A stretch of DNA of 64,000 nucleotides from JACMQX01 sp044225675 (GTDB taxonomy: Bacteria > Pseudomonadota > Gammaproteobacteria > Burkholderiales > Burkholderiaceae_C): positions 1 to 64,000 of the forward strand of contig JBGAIH010000012.1 of NCBI GenBank assembly GCA_044225675.1, written 5' to 3'. The position numbers were made by a program, and so were the translations under genes. The notes below the pieces were generated by a model. It made no database searches and was not told where the DNA came from. It saw only the letters and a list, made by a program, of their open reading frames with translations. The stretch's first letter is position 1; each line of letters starts with the position of its first letter. This document shows positions 15,445 to 24,876 of this stretch, in pieces.

Positions 15445-16910
15445 GGCTCTTCGCTGACGACGGGGAGCTGCTGGCTCTGGCCGTCGTCCTCGGTCTGCCC
15501 CTCCGATAACGCCTCATGGACGATCACCGCCGTCTGGCCTTTGTCTTCGAGGAACTCAGATTCCGTGCCAGCGGTGGGAGCTTCCCGCCGCTCCAAAGAC
15601 GGCAGGGCGTTGAAATCTTCCGCCGCGATTTCCCTCAAGTCACCGAACTCCACCTCTTCGACGATGAGCTTGGGGCGCTCGGGCGGCGGCTGCCGCCCGG
15701 CACTGACGACATATCCCCGGCTCTCGCCTGCGGCCTGCAGCACGCTGGCCCCGATCAAGGCGCCTGGCGACTTGGGGAGGGGCCCGATCATGTCGCCGGA
15801 GAAGGTCTGCATGAACATGCGCATGGCACTGTGGTCCTTCACCCGGCCCCAGGTGCTCCGAGGGTCACGCAGGTTCTCGCTCAGCGCCTCCAGCCCCTTG
15901 CCCTCCACCTGGCGCAGACCTCCGCCCGACAGCGACGCGGACAAGCCGTTGCCCACTTCGATTCCGAGCGCGAAGCCCCCCTTGACGAACGCGGACGCCG
16001 CCATGCCGCCGAGTCCGCTGCGGAACTGGGCCGTGGGTGAGGCCCGCACCCATTCATCCACGGGCAGGGCGTAACCGGTCGCCCCGTCCAGCTCGACCGG
16101 GAACAGAAACTGTCCGGCAACTGCAACCCCCATGTTCGGAAGAGCCTGCAAAAGCGCGCCCCGCTTCTTCATGTCCCGAGCCTCGATGTCCACCCCATCG
16201 CCATCCACGAACCTGGTGTCGGGCAGGACACCTCGCCCGAACTCGTTGAACGTGTCCCGCACACTGCTGGCAATGCGTCGGCACAGCGTCTCGGCCAGCG
16301 AACGCGCGGCGGCCCGCACCGCCCCCTGCGTCAAGCCCGAGCTCAAGGCCGTCGCCAGGGGCACCACGATGGGAAGCAGTGTCAGGGACCTCGTCGTCCA
16401 GCAGCCTGACGACCCGCAGGCGCCCTGCAGCAACTCGGCCGCTCGCTTGCCGATGAAGTAGCCCGTCACCGCCACCACCGTGCCACCGACAACGACCGCC
16501 GCGATCGCGCCCCCGCCGCCCGGCAGGACAATGAGCGCATTGAAGCCGATGCGCACGCCGGAGGCGACAAGCTCGCCTGCGCCGGCGGACAGCACCTGTC
16601 CCACCATCTTGCAACTGCCGACCTTCAGCGCGGTCCAGACGGTTTCGCAATGGCTGGAGGGCTGGGGCCGACGCAGCGGCGGCATCAGCCCGCTGCCCGA
16701 AACCACCGTCATGCCGGTGCCAAGACCCGTCTGCGCGCACAGCAAGTTCCCTTCCTCCAGAATGCGCGCGCCCTCGTCGGTCAGAGGATCGGTCGCAGCG
16801 CCGGTGCCTTCAGGCAGGCCGGTACCGGACACTGCTGACGGATGGGGCAAACCAGGCCCTCCGGGACGTCGGCCCGAGGGCGAAATGAGAGGTAAGGAGG
16901 GGGACACCAT
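15432..16910 (-). CDS. Unrecognised Gly/Ala-rich protein with effector-like N-terminus
   Basis: I do not recognise this 492-residue protein. The first 50 residues are Ser/Pro/Gly-rich and lack a Sec signal (MVSPSLPLISPSGRRPGGPG), a composition seen in type III secreted effectors. Two hydrophobic glycine-rich stretches follow around residues 130-160 (IVLPGGGGAIAAVVVGG) and 185-200, and a third Gly/Ser/Ala segment near 310-340. The C-terminal 90 residues are strongly acidic (EDFNALP, EFLEDKG, EGQTEDDG). AGGAAG eight bases before the ATG at 16910 supports that start; the frame reaches 16982. It is isolated between unrelated operons. A secreted membrane-active protein is possible; no known catalytic motif is visible, and no secretion genes are in the window. 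Confidence 0.7.
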   Translation of the reverse strand: MVSPSLPLISPSGRRPGGPGLPHPSAVSGTGLPEGTGAATDPLTDEGARILEEGNLLCAQTGLGTGMTVVSGSGLMPPLRRPQPSSHCETVWTALKVGSCKMVGQVLSAGAGELVASGVRIGFNALIVLPGGGGAIAAVVVGGTVVAVTGYFIGKRAAELLQGACGSSGCWTTRSLTLLPIVVPLATALSSGLTQGAVRAAARSLAETLCRRIASSVRDTFNEFGRGVLPDTRFVDGDGVDIEARDMKKRGALLQALPNMGVAVAGQFLFPVELDGATGYALPVDEWVRASPTAQFRSGLGGMAASAFVKGGFALGIEVGNGLSASLSGGGLRQVEGKGLEALSENLRDPRSTWGRVKDHSAMRMFMQTFSGDMIGPLPKSPGALIGASVLQAAGESRGYVVSAGRQPPPERPKLIVEEVEFGDLREIAAEDFNALPSLERREAPTAGTESEFLEDKGQTAVIVHEALSEGQTEDDGQSQQLPVVSEEPPPI

Positions 16911-17077
16911 GGCAAGAACTTCCTGGCCCACCCGCGCGCACCGCACGCGCAAGCGCCAGCCCACAGGCTCGGTGCCGACCATGACGGCGGCGTGAAAGAC
17001 GGGCCACCCGACCCGTTCGCAGCCTGCTTCGATACCAAGGTATGAGACCGCCGCGCAACACGGCGGCAGGCGACTGC

Positions 17078-17704
17078 CTACACCCCGCGCAGCAGGTTGG
17101 CCAGCTCCACGGCGGACTTGACGTCCATCTTGTCGAACACGCGGGCGCGGTGGACCTCGACCGTGCGCACGCTGATGTCCAACTGATCGGCGATCAGCTT
17201 GTTGGGCAGGCCCTCGACGACCAGGCGCATCACGTCGCGCTCGCGGTCAGTGAGTTCGGTCAGGCGCTGGGTCACCCCGGTGCGCTGGCGCACGCCGTCC
17301 AGGTGCACGGCCGACAGCTTGAGGGCCTGCTCGACCCGGTCGACCAGCGCGTTGTCTGAGAACGGCTTTTCGCAGAAGTCGAAGGCACCTCGCTTGACCG
17401 CGTCGACGGCCGTGGGCACGTCGGCATGGCCCGTGAGAAAGATGACCGGCATGGCCTGGATCAGCCTGCGGTCGATCAGCTTGTCGAACAGCGCCAGCCC
17501 GCTCATGCCGGGCATGCGCACGTCCAGCAGCAGGCAGCAGGGCTGCGAGAAACTGTAGCCCGCATCGAGCATGCGCTCGAAGGCCTCGCCGCTGTCGTGC
17601 ATCTCGCTGTACAGCCGCCGCGAGCGCAGCAGCCAGGCCAGGGCCTCGCGCACGCTGGCGTCGTCGTCGACGATGAAGACGGTGGCGTCAAGAGAAGGCT
17701 GCAT
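17078..17704 (-). CDS. Two-component response regulator, FixJ/LuxR-type
   Basis: This is a 208-residue regulator. The receiver domain (residues 8-120) has the acidic pair DDD at 13-15, the phospho-acceptor Asp61 in LLLDVRMPG, and Lys113 in CEKPF. The LuxR-type HTH (about 150-192) reads LTDRERDVMRLVVEGLPNKLIADQLDISVRTVEVHRARV. This matches FixJ/DctR/TtrR-like regulators. It lies 42 bp downstream of the sensor kinase gene, which should phosphorylate it. The target genes are not evident here. Confidence 0.92.
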   Translation of the reverse strand: MQPSLDATVFIVDDDASVREALAWLLRSRRLYSEMHDSGEAFERMLDAGYSFSQPCCLLLDVRMPGMSGLALFDKLIDRRLIQAMPVIFLTGHADVPTAVDAVKRGAFDFCEKPFSDNALVDRVEQALKLSAVHLDGVRQRTGVTQRLTELTDRERDVMRLVVEGLPNKLIADQLDISVRTVEVHRARVFDKMDVKSAVELANLLRGV

Positions 17705-17746
17705 GGTCGGGTGCGGTGGAGAAAAAGCAGGGAACCGGTGGAAACT

Positions 17747-19873
17747 CTAGTGCACTTCGGGGCGCGACACCACAGGCAGGGTGAACCGGAAGATCGTGCC
17801 GCGCGGCGTATTCGGCTCGAACCCCAGAAAGCCGCCATGCTGCTCGACCACGGTGCGGCACAGGCTCAGGCCCAGGCCCATGCCCTCGATCTTGGTGGTG
17901 AAGAAGGGCGTGAACAGCTGCCGCGCCACGTCCTCGGCAATGCCGGGGCCCCGGTCGGTGACGGCGAACTCGATCCAGCCGGCCGAATGCGCGGTGCGCT
18001 CGTTGCCCGGGATGTGCCGCACCTGCAGGATCACCACCCGGTCACCCGGGCCGCTGGCCTCGGTGTCGGAGGCCACCGCCTGCATGGCGTTGCGGGCGAG
18101 GTTGAGCAGCACCTGCTCGACCATGGTGCGGTCGCACAGCACGGGCGGGAGCCGGTCTTCCACGCGGGTCTGGATCTGCACGCGCAGCTTGCGCGCCTGC
18201 AGGCTCACCAGCGGCATGATCGCGTCCAGCAACGCCTGCGCGGTGACGGGCTCACGCGCCTGGTCGCGCCGGCGCACGAAGTCATGCACGCTCTTGATGA
18301 CCTTGCCGGCCCGCTCGGCCTGCTCGGCGATGCGCCGCATGGCCAGTTCCAGGTCTTCCACCGACTCGGCGTCGAGCCGCCGCTGCGGCGTGGGCTCGGG
18401 CCGGGTGCGCAGCAGGTTGATCGAGCCCGTGGCATAGCTGGCGATAGCCGCCAGCGGCTGGTTGAGCTCGTGGCTGAGCAGCGAGGCCATCTCGCCCACC
18501 GTGGCCAGACGCGCCGTGGCCTGCAGACGCTCCTGGCTGGCGCGCGACAGCTCCTCGACCCGCCGCTGCTCGCTCATGTCGAGGAAGGCGCTCATCCAGC
18601 CGGTCTGCAGTCCCTGGGCGTTGATGAGCGGCGCCTCGATGATGAGCACCGGAAAGCGCGAGCCGTCCTTGCGCATGAAGACCGACTCGTAGCCCTCGCG
18701 CGGCGGCGCGTGCTGGCCTGCGAGGCGCACCTCCTGGCGCTTCTGGTACTCGTCGGCCAGCTCGGGCGGCCAGTACGGTGCGGGCACGCTGTGGCCCAGC
18801 AGTTCCTCGGCGCTGAAGCCGACCATCTCGCAGAAAGCCGGGTTGACGTAGGTGATGCGGCCCTGCAGGTCGCGCGCGCGCAGGCCGGTGACGAGCGAGT
18901 CCTCCATCGCCTTGCGGAAGGCGAGCGCGTCGGCGAGATCGCGCTCGGCCTTCAGGCGCCGGCGCATGTCCTTGCCCAGCATCACCATGACCGACACGAG
19001 CGCGATCGACATGCCGGTGACGAGCGCGGTCAGCACGTTGGGAAAGATGTCGGGCTCGGAACGCCAGCTGTCCATGCGCACCACGAAGGTCACGCCCGGC
19101 AGATCCAGCAGCTGCTGCGAGGTGAAGACGCGCGTGCTGCGGCGCGCCAGGCCGTGCAGTGCCAGCCGCGTGCCGTCGGCCTCGGTGAACGAGACTTCCT
19201 GGCTGCGCGTGAGCTGCTTGCCCACGAGGCTGGCAAGGATCTCCTGCAGCGAGTAGGTCGCCACGTAGTAGCCGAGCAGGCGGCCGGCCGCCGTGATCGG
19301 CAGACACATGTCCATCACCTCCAGGCCCAGTCCGTCGTACTGGGGCACGAAGTAGCTGCGTGAATACGCCGCCCCGCTCAGGCGCCGCGCTGCGGCGCAG
19401 GCCAGTTGCAGGTCCGACTGCGCGTTGTCCCGCCCCATGCGGTCGAACACCGGCGAGCGAAACGGCGAGTCCGCCTGGGCCCGCAGGCTGAAGTCGGGAT
19501 CGCGCCACTCCAGGCGCACCCACTCCCGGTGCAGGAACAGCTGCGCACTCGCGCCGGCTGTCCAGGTGGCGGTCGCTCCGCCGCCAGCGTGCAGAGCCTG
19601 CAGGCTCTGCACGTTGCGCAGGAGCGCGGCGCGGATGTCGCTGACCGCGTCGGCGTTGTCCCGGTCGAGCCGGTCCTGCACCTGGCTGGCCTCGTAGCGG
19701 CCAGCCAGCCAGACCAGCGTGACGAGCACCGAGCCCACCAGCAGGACGAGCACGATCCACAGGGCCCAGCGGTGCCAGTAGCGCTGGATGCGGCGCCATA
19801 GGCGCAGGCCCAGACGACGGGCCGCCGTGCCGCTGACCGGGGCGCTGACCAGAGCGTTCACACCCGGACTCAC
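17747..19873 (-). CDS. PAS-domain sensor histidine kinase
   Basis: This is a membrane sensor kinase of about 708 residues. The order is: TM1 near residues 30-55, a periplasmic sensor region of about 230 residues, TM2 near 295-315, a PAS domain (GRITYVNPAFCEMVGFSAEELLG), a HisKA domain with His468 in SHELNQPLAAIASYA, and a C-terminal ATPase (LLNLARNAMQA, DRGPGI, GMGLGLSLCRTVVEQHGG). It resembles FixL/DctB/TtrS-class kinases that partner LuxR-type regulators, as here. The start GTG 19873 overlaps the hydrolase stop as GTGA; GTG 19861 is an alternative. The signal sensed is unknown. Confidence 0.9.
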   Translation of the reverse strand: MSPGVNALVSAPVSGTAARRLGLRLWRRIQRYWHRWALWIVLVLLVGSVLVTLVWLAGRYEASQVQDRLDRDNADAVSDIRAALLRNVQSLQALHAGGGATATWTAGASAQLFLHREWVRLEWRDPDFSLRAQADSPFRSPVFDRMGRDNAQSDLQLACAAARRLSGAAYSRSYFVPQYDGLGLEVMDMCLPITAAGRLLGYYVATYSLQEILASLVGKQLTRSQEVSFTEADGTRLALHGLARRSTRVFTSQQLLDLPGVTFVVRMDSWRSEPDIFPNVLTALVTGMSIALVSVMVMLGKDMRRRLKAERDLADALAFRKAMEDSLVTGLRARDLQGRITYVNPAFCEMVGFSAEELLGHSVPAPYWPPELADEYQKRQEVRLAGQHAPPREGYESVFMRKDGSRFPVLIIEAPLINAQGLQTGWMSAFLDMSEQRRVEELSRASQERLQATARLATVGEMASLLSHELNQPLAAIASYATGSINLLRTRPEPTPQRRLDAESVEDLELAMRRIAEQAERAGKVIKSVHDFVRRRDQAREPVTAQALLDAIMPLVSLQARKLRVQIQTRVEDRLPPVLCDRTMVEQVLLNLARNAMQAVASDTEASGPGDRVVILQVRHIPGNERTAHSAGWIEFAVTDRGPGIAEDVARQLFTPFFTTKIEGMGLGLSLCRTVVEQHGGFLGFEPNTPRGTIFRFTLPVVSRPEVH

Positions 19874-20685
19874 AGAACCCGGTGCTGCAGCGCCGGCAGG
19901 CGCGTGCGCGCGTCGGCCAGCGCGGCGGTGGTGACCTCGCCGGCCAACACCCCCTCGCCCTCGGGCAGCACGGCCACGACCTGCCCCCAGGGGTCGGCCA
20001 GCAGGGTGTGGCCCCAGGTGCGGCGCCCGTTCTCGTGGAGGCCGCCCTGAGCGGGTGCGAGCACCCAGGCCAGGTTCTCGATGGCGCGGGCGCGCAGCAG
20101 CACCTCCCAGTGCGCCTGCCCGGTGGTGTGGGTGAAGGCACTGGGCACCAGCAGCAGGTCGCAGCCGGCTGCGGCATGCAGCCGGTAGAGCTCGGGGAAC
20201 CGCAGGTCGTAGCACACGCTCAGGCCGACCCGCCAGGTGTGGCCGTCGCGCGAGGGAATGTCAAAGCGCGCGGGCGCGCCACCCGCCTCGATGGTGCGTG
20301 CCTCGTCGAAGCGCTCGGCGCCGTTGTCGAAGCGGAACAGGTGGATCTTGTCGTAGCGGGCCACGCAGTCGCCCGCCGGCGAGAACGCGAGGCTGGTGTT
20401 GCGCACGCGGGCCTCGTCGTCCGCCACCAGCGGCACCGTGCCGCCGACGATCCACAGCCCCAGCTCGCGCGCGCTCGCGGCCAGCGCGCGCTGGATCGGG
20501 CCGTCGCCAAAGGGCTCTCGCAGCGCGATCTTGTCGCTCTCGCGGCGGCCGAGCAGGCAGAAGTATTCGGGCAGCACGGCCAGCTCCGCGCCGGCCTCGG
20601 CGGCCTGCTCCAGCAGGCGCCTTGCCGCGTCCAGGTTGGTTTGCAGCGTGGGCGTGGAGACCATCTGGAGGCCGGCGACTTTCAT
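19870..20685 (-). CDS. Carbon-nitrogen hydrolase, Nit1/omega-amidase-like
   Basis: This nitrilase-superfamily amidase has 271 residues. The catalytic triad is visible as Glu40 (AVLPEYF), Lys113 (YDKIHLFRFD) and Cys158 (GLSVCYDLRFPE). The phrase DKIHLFRFDN and the overall length match the Nit1 branch, whose members hydrolyse deaminated glutathione or alpha-keto acid amides; it is cytoplasmic and metabolite-repair-like. Its ATG overlaps the yhdP stop by 4 bp, and its stop overlaps the kinase GTG by 4 bp, so yhdP, this gene and the two-component pair are probably one transcript. Confidence 0.9.
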   Translation of the reverse strand: MKVAGLQMVSTPTLQTNLDAARRLLEQAAEAGAELAVLPEYFCLLGRRESDKIALREPFGDGPIQRALAASARELGLWIVGGTVPLVADDEARVRNTSLAFSPAGDCVARYDKIHLFRFDNGAERFDEARTIEAGGAPARFDIPSRDGHTWRVGLSVCYDLRFPELYRLHAAAGCDLLLVPSAFTHTTGQAHWEVLLRARAIENLAWVLAPAQGGLHENGRRTWGHTLLADPWGQVVAVLPEGEGVLAGEVTTAALADARTRLPALQHRVL

Positions 20686-23600
20686 GGGCGTGCTCCTGGC
20701 TTGGCTTCGGGTGCGGGTGCGGGGGCGGACGGCGGCTTGCGCGTGAGCTTGGTGATGCGCGGGTCGGCCCAGGTGCCGTCGATCTGGAACTCCTGCGTGG
20801 TCGCGTCGATGAGCGGGCGGCGCAGGAAATACTGCGCAAGAAAAGTGCCGAGCCCCACGGCCGGGTTGATGACGGTCGCGACGAGCGAGGCCGTGCCGGC
20901 GTTGATCTCGGGCACGACCACGACCTTGATGTCCTGCGTCTCGCGTGCGATGTCGGCCTTGCCTTCCATCAGCACGGCGGCATTGACGCCCTTCATCTGC
21001 AGGTTGTTGGTGGCGGCCACCCCCTCTTCGATGGTGACGTCGCCGCGCACGAAGTCGAAAGCGAAGCCCTCGCTGAACACGTCGCGGAAATCGAGCGCCA
21101 GCCGGCGCGGCAGCGACTGCAGGCTCAGCACGCCGAGCAGCTTGGCCAGGCCCGGATCGGCCTTGAGGAACTGGCCGGACTCGACGTTGACGTTGAAGCT
21201 GCCGTACAGGCTCGGGTAGTCGAGCGTGAGCGGCGAGCCGACCCAGGCCACCTGCCCTTCCATGCGGCCCTTGCCACGGCGGATCACGTCCTTCATGCCA
21301 AAGCGCGCCAGCAGCGCGCCCGAGTCGCCGATGTCGAGCTTGAAGTTCATGACCGTGCGGCGCCGTTCATTGGGCACGCGCGCCGGCCGGGGCCCGCCGG
21401 GCGGCACTGCCTGGGCGTTGATGGCCGCCCAGTTGCCGGTGGCGCTGAACACCGCCTCGGGCGTGATGATGTTGAGCTTGTTCAGCCGCCACTCGCGCAC
21501 GCCGCCTTCGCGCACGACGGTGCCCGGGCCACGGTTGACGGCGTCGATCTCGACCCGGCCGAGCCGGCGCCCGCGCAGCTCCAGGTCGTCGACCACGATG
21601 TCCAGCGCGGGAATGCTGGCCGGCTGCTCGTTGAGGATCGCCTCGACGTCGGTGGCCGATCCGGGCGCGATCGTCAGACGGGCCAGCCGGGCGAAGACGC
21701 GGCCCGCCCCTGCGCCGGACGGCTGGCGGTATTCGAGATAGCCGTTGAGTTCGGTCGCGTCGATGTTGGCGCGCCAGGTCAGGCCCTCGCGCGAGCCGCC
21801 GACCACCACGTTGTGCAGGGTCCGCCCCTCCACCATCAGCTCGCGCGCGCGGATGGCCAGCGAGGTGGGCAGGTAGGTCAGCGCGGCGCTGCCGCCCGCC
21901 GTGGCGGGCGCGGGTGCACCGGCACGCTCGGCGCCCGAGATGCTGGTGCCGGCCGCCCCCGAAAGCAGGTCTTCCCACTGGTCCACGTTGAGCTGGCCCA
22001 GATTGATGTTGGCCACGACGCCCTCCTCGGTGGGCTCGGCCGCCTCGCCCGCCTGCAGGCCGACGCCGATGCCGCCACGCAGCACCCGCGCCTCGGGCCC
22101 GGAAATGTCGCGCACATAGCTGATGGAGGCCAGCCGCCCCAGCTCGACCACCAGACGGTCCTGCAGGCGCGCGGCGGCCCCGCCCGGCCCGGCCGCCAGC
22201 GAGTCGCGGATCAGCGTGTTCTCGAAGCGCAGCGGCAGCACCGCGTCGGCGCTCTTGTTGAACGGCGCGGGCAGGTTCAGCGCCATGCCCTGCAGGTTGC
22301 TGGTGACCATGAGTTCAGGCACCCCACGGCGCACGCCGAGCACGGCCGAGTAGCTGGTCGAGCCCGCCATGTTCTGCGCCACCCGGGCGATGAAGCCCAG
22401 CTCGCGCGCCTGGCGCAGGCCGTCGGCCGAGACGCTGCCCTGCGCGCGCAGCACCGTGGCCACTTCGCCGGTGGTGCCGGGGACGATGCGCGTGCCGCCC
22501 TCGAGGCGCAGGTCGCCGCCCAGCATGCGCGCCTGCCCGCCGATGACACCGAAACCGCTTTCGGAGAAGGTGACGACGCCGCGCGCGCGGCCGAGCACCG
22601 GCGTGGCCGGTGTGAGCTGCACGTCGTTGCCGGCCAGCGTGATGCTGCCCTGCACGCGCGAGCGGTCGATGGTCGCCACCGGCAGGCTCAGCTGCAACTG
22701 GTAGTCGGCATTGCCGGTGGCGGTGGCTTTCTCGAGCGCGGGGCCGGCGAGGGCTCCGAGCGGCGAGCCCATGACGCCGGCCAGGGTTTCGGCCAGCGGA
22801 CCACGGCCGTCGGCGCGCACATTCACGACGGTATGCGCCAGTTCCGGAATCTCCGCCTCGATCCGCTGGAACTCCAGCCCCGGCACGCCGGCCACGCGCG
22901 AGCGTGCGCCGTTGACGCGCATGCCCTGGCGCTCGAACACCAGCTCGCCCGACAGCTGCTGCAGCTGCGGCCACTCGCGGGCCTCGCGCGGCTGCAGGCT
23001 GCGCGGCACATAGGCCAGGGTGACGTCGCTCACGTTGGCCGAGATCCGGAACTCGCCGAGCTTCGGATCGGCGAAGGGCACGTCATGCAGGTCCCCGCGG
23101 ATGCGGAACTTCGCGCCGGTCGCGTCGCCCTTGAGCACCGCATTGCGCACGTACTCGCGCGTGGCCTTCGGGATGCTGGCCGGCAGGTAGCGCCACACAC
23201 GCGTGCCATTGGCCCGGCTCATGCTGGCATGCAGGTCGAGCACGCCCGGGAAGCGGCCGCGCCCGCCGGGCTCGCCGGTGTGCCAGGTGGCGCGTGCCTC
23301 GCCGGTCGCGTCGGCGTTCGAGAACTGCAGGGCCGGCAGGTCGACGCTGATGCGATCGCCGTCGATCTTCCACTTGAACTCGGCGTCGGCCTGCGCGAGC
23401 GGGATGACCGGATCCTCGAACACGCCCGGGAACTCCAGCGCGCCGTCGCGCACGGCCAGGCGCGCGGTTCCGCCGGCCTGGGTGAGGTCGAAGTCCAGGT
23501 TCGCGCCGCGAACGCCCGGCGTGCCGACGGCCTCGCGCGGCGGGTTGACGTCGGTGCGCAGGCCGGCATGGCGCGCCGCGACCTCCAGCTGCGTGACGCG

Positions 23601-24851
23601 GCCCCGGGCCTTGTACTGCTGCAAGGCGCCCGTCTCGCCGCGCCAGCTGACCTGCAGCGACTCGACCTGGCCGCGCGGCGCATAGGCGGTCAGCGCCGCG
23701 TGCGTCGCCGTGGCCAGCGGCAGGCGGTGGGCGATCTGCGACAGCGCGGCCAGATCGAGCCGGTCGGCCTTGACTTCGCCCTGGCTCGGCAGATTGCCCC
23801 CGCCCTGGCGCCAGGCGACGAAGACATTGCCGCCGGGCCACTGCTGGCCCTCGCGGGTGCTGAACTGCAGGCCCTGCGACGAGAACTCGAAGCCGTCGAC
23901 CAGCAGCTTGCCGCCCAGCCGCCCCTGCACCGACTGCAGCGCCAGCGGCTGCAGCTGCGGCCCGAGCGTCACCGTGACGCCGTCCAGCGCGAGGTCGGCC
24001 GTGCCCCCGAGGATGCGGCCCTTGGCAACGTCGGCCCAGAGGCGCACCGCCCCATGGCCTTCGGCGACGTCGACCCCCGTGTCGATGTAGCGGCGCACCT
24101 GCGACACGTCCAGCCTTGGAAACTCGCCGTACAGCTGTCCGTCCCAGTCCTGCCAGCGGCCATCGCGCGTGGACAACAGGGGCTGGCGGAACAGGCCGCG
24201 CAGGGTGAAGCGCTCGCCCCATTCGGCCGGCGGCGTGGCGTCCAGCCGCAGCTGGTGGCGCCGCGTGCTGTTGCGCACCACCACATCCACCTTGTCGAGC
24301 GTGAGGGCGGGCGCGCCGCGCATCTCGTCGGTCCAGCGCACCGTGCCCTGGTGGATGACGAACTCCGGCTGCGAGAAGAACCAGTCGGCCGCGCGCCCGT
24401 CGTTGCCGCCTTCGCGCGTGAGGTCCAGGCCGGCCACGTAGATCCGGCCATCGGCCCGGCGCACGTCGAGCACCGGCTTGTCGAGATAGAGCTGCTCGAA
24501 GCCGAGGTTCCAGGCCGAGCGCGGCGACAGCGCGGCCAGCACGCGCGGCAGGCGCAGCGCCTCGCGGCCCTGCGGGTCCAGCAGCGCGACGTCGCTCAGC
24601 TCGAAGGAGGGGATGAGGCCTTCGGAGCGGGCGGTGATGGCGCCGATGCGCACCTGTACCCCCAGCGCCCGGGAGGCCTGCGCTTCCAGCTGCGGGCGAA
24701 ATTCGCCGATTCGCGGCACAATCCAGCCATGCAACGCACCCCAGGCGGCGGCAAAGACAACCAGCGCCGCAAGAACGAGTTTGAGCGACCACCGCAGGGC
24801 CGTTGCCGAGAGCTTCAACAGTCGGTTGGGGGACGGCGGCGAGTCGTTCAT
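20682..24851 (-). CDS. yhdP: YhdP/TIGR02099 family AsmA-like envelope protein
   Basis: This is a 1389-residue inner-membrane-anchored protein of the YhdP family, AsmA-like relatives of TamB implicated in moving phospholipids to the outer membrane. One membrane segment lies at about residues 22-42 (LKLVLAALVVFAAAWGALHG). A very long beta-rich periplasmic region follows, and the conserved C-terminal AsmA2-like part (LDYPSLYGSFNVNVESGQF, MKGVNAAVLMEGKADIARETQDI). MNDSPPSPNR at 24851 is the start; the frame upstream to 24989 has no family support. The start is only 25 bp from the divergent glnE start, so regulation must overlap coding sequence. Confidence 0.92.
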   Translation of the reverse strand: MNDSPPSPNRLLKLSATALRWSLKLVLAALVVFAAAWGALHGWIVPRIGEFRPQLEAQASRALGVQVRIGAITARSEGLIPSFELSDVALLDPQGREALRLPRVLAALSPRSAWNLGFEQLYLDKPVLDVRRADGRIYVAGLDLTREGGNDGRAADWFFSQPEFVIHQGTVRWTDEMRGAPALTLDKVDVVVRNSTRRHQLRLDATPPAEWGERFTLRGLFRQPLLSTRDGRWQDWDGQLYGEFPRLDVSQVRRYIDTGVDVAEGHGAVRLWADVAKGRILGGTADLALDGVTVTLGPQLQPLALQSVQGRLGGKLLVDGFEFSSQGLQFSTREGQQWPGGNVFVAWRQGGGNLPSQGEVKADRLDLAALSQIAHRLPLATATHAALTAYAPRGQVESLQVSWRGETGALQQYKARGRVTQLEVAARHAGLRTDVNPPREAVGTPGVRGANLDFDLTQAGGTARLAVRDGALEFPGVFEDPVIPLAQADAEFKWKIDGDRISVDLPALQFSNADATGEARATWHTGEPGGRGRFPGVLDLHASMSRANGTRVWRYLPASIPKATREYVRNAVLKGDATGAKFRIRGDLHDVPFADPKLGEFRISANVSDVTLAYVPRSLQPREAREWPQLQQLSGELVFERQGMRVNGARSRVAGVPGLEFQRIEAEIPELAHTVVNVRADGRGPLAETLAGVMGSPLGALAGPALEKATATGNADYQLQLSLPVATIDRSRVQGSITLAGNDVQLTPATPVLGRARGVVTFSESGFGVIGGQARMLGGDLRLEGGTRIVPGTTGEVATVLRAQGSVSADGLRQARELGFIARVAQNMAGSTSYSAVLGVRRGVPELMVTSNLQGMALNLPAPFNKSADAVLPLRFENTLIRDSLAAGPGGAAARLQDRLVVELGRLASISYVRDISGPEARVLRGGIGVGLQAGEAAEPTEEGVVANINLGQLNVDQWEDLLSGAAGTSISGAERAGAPAPATAGGSAALTYLPTSLAIRARELMVEGRTLHNVVVGGSREGLTWRANIDATELNGYLEYRQPSGAGAGRVFARLARLTIAPGSATDVEAILNEQPASIPALDIVVDDLELRGRRLGRVEIDAVNRGPGTVVREGGVREWRLNKLNIITPEAVFSATGNWAAINAQAVPPGGPRPARVPNERRRTVMNFKLDIGDSGALLARFGMKDVIRRGKGRMEGQVAWVGSPLTLDYPSLYGSFNVNVESGQFLKADPGLAKLLGVLSLQSLPRRLALDFRDVFSEGFAFDFVRGDVTIEEGVAATNNLQMKGVNAAVLMEGKADIARETQDIKVVVVPEINAGTASLVATVINPAVGLGTFLAQYFLRRPLIDATTQEFQIDGTWADPRITKLTRKPPSAPAPAPEAKPGARP

Positions 24852-24876
24852 TGGGCAGGGGGCTGTGACAGGAATT

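Noticed and set aside
16911..17077. PIP/hrp-type box upstream of the effector-like gene
   Set aside because: No TTCG-N-TTCG pair with about 15-bp spacing is present on the coding strand. TTCGC and TTCGA occur only 7 bp apart on the other strand.
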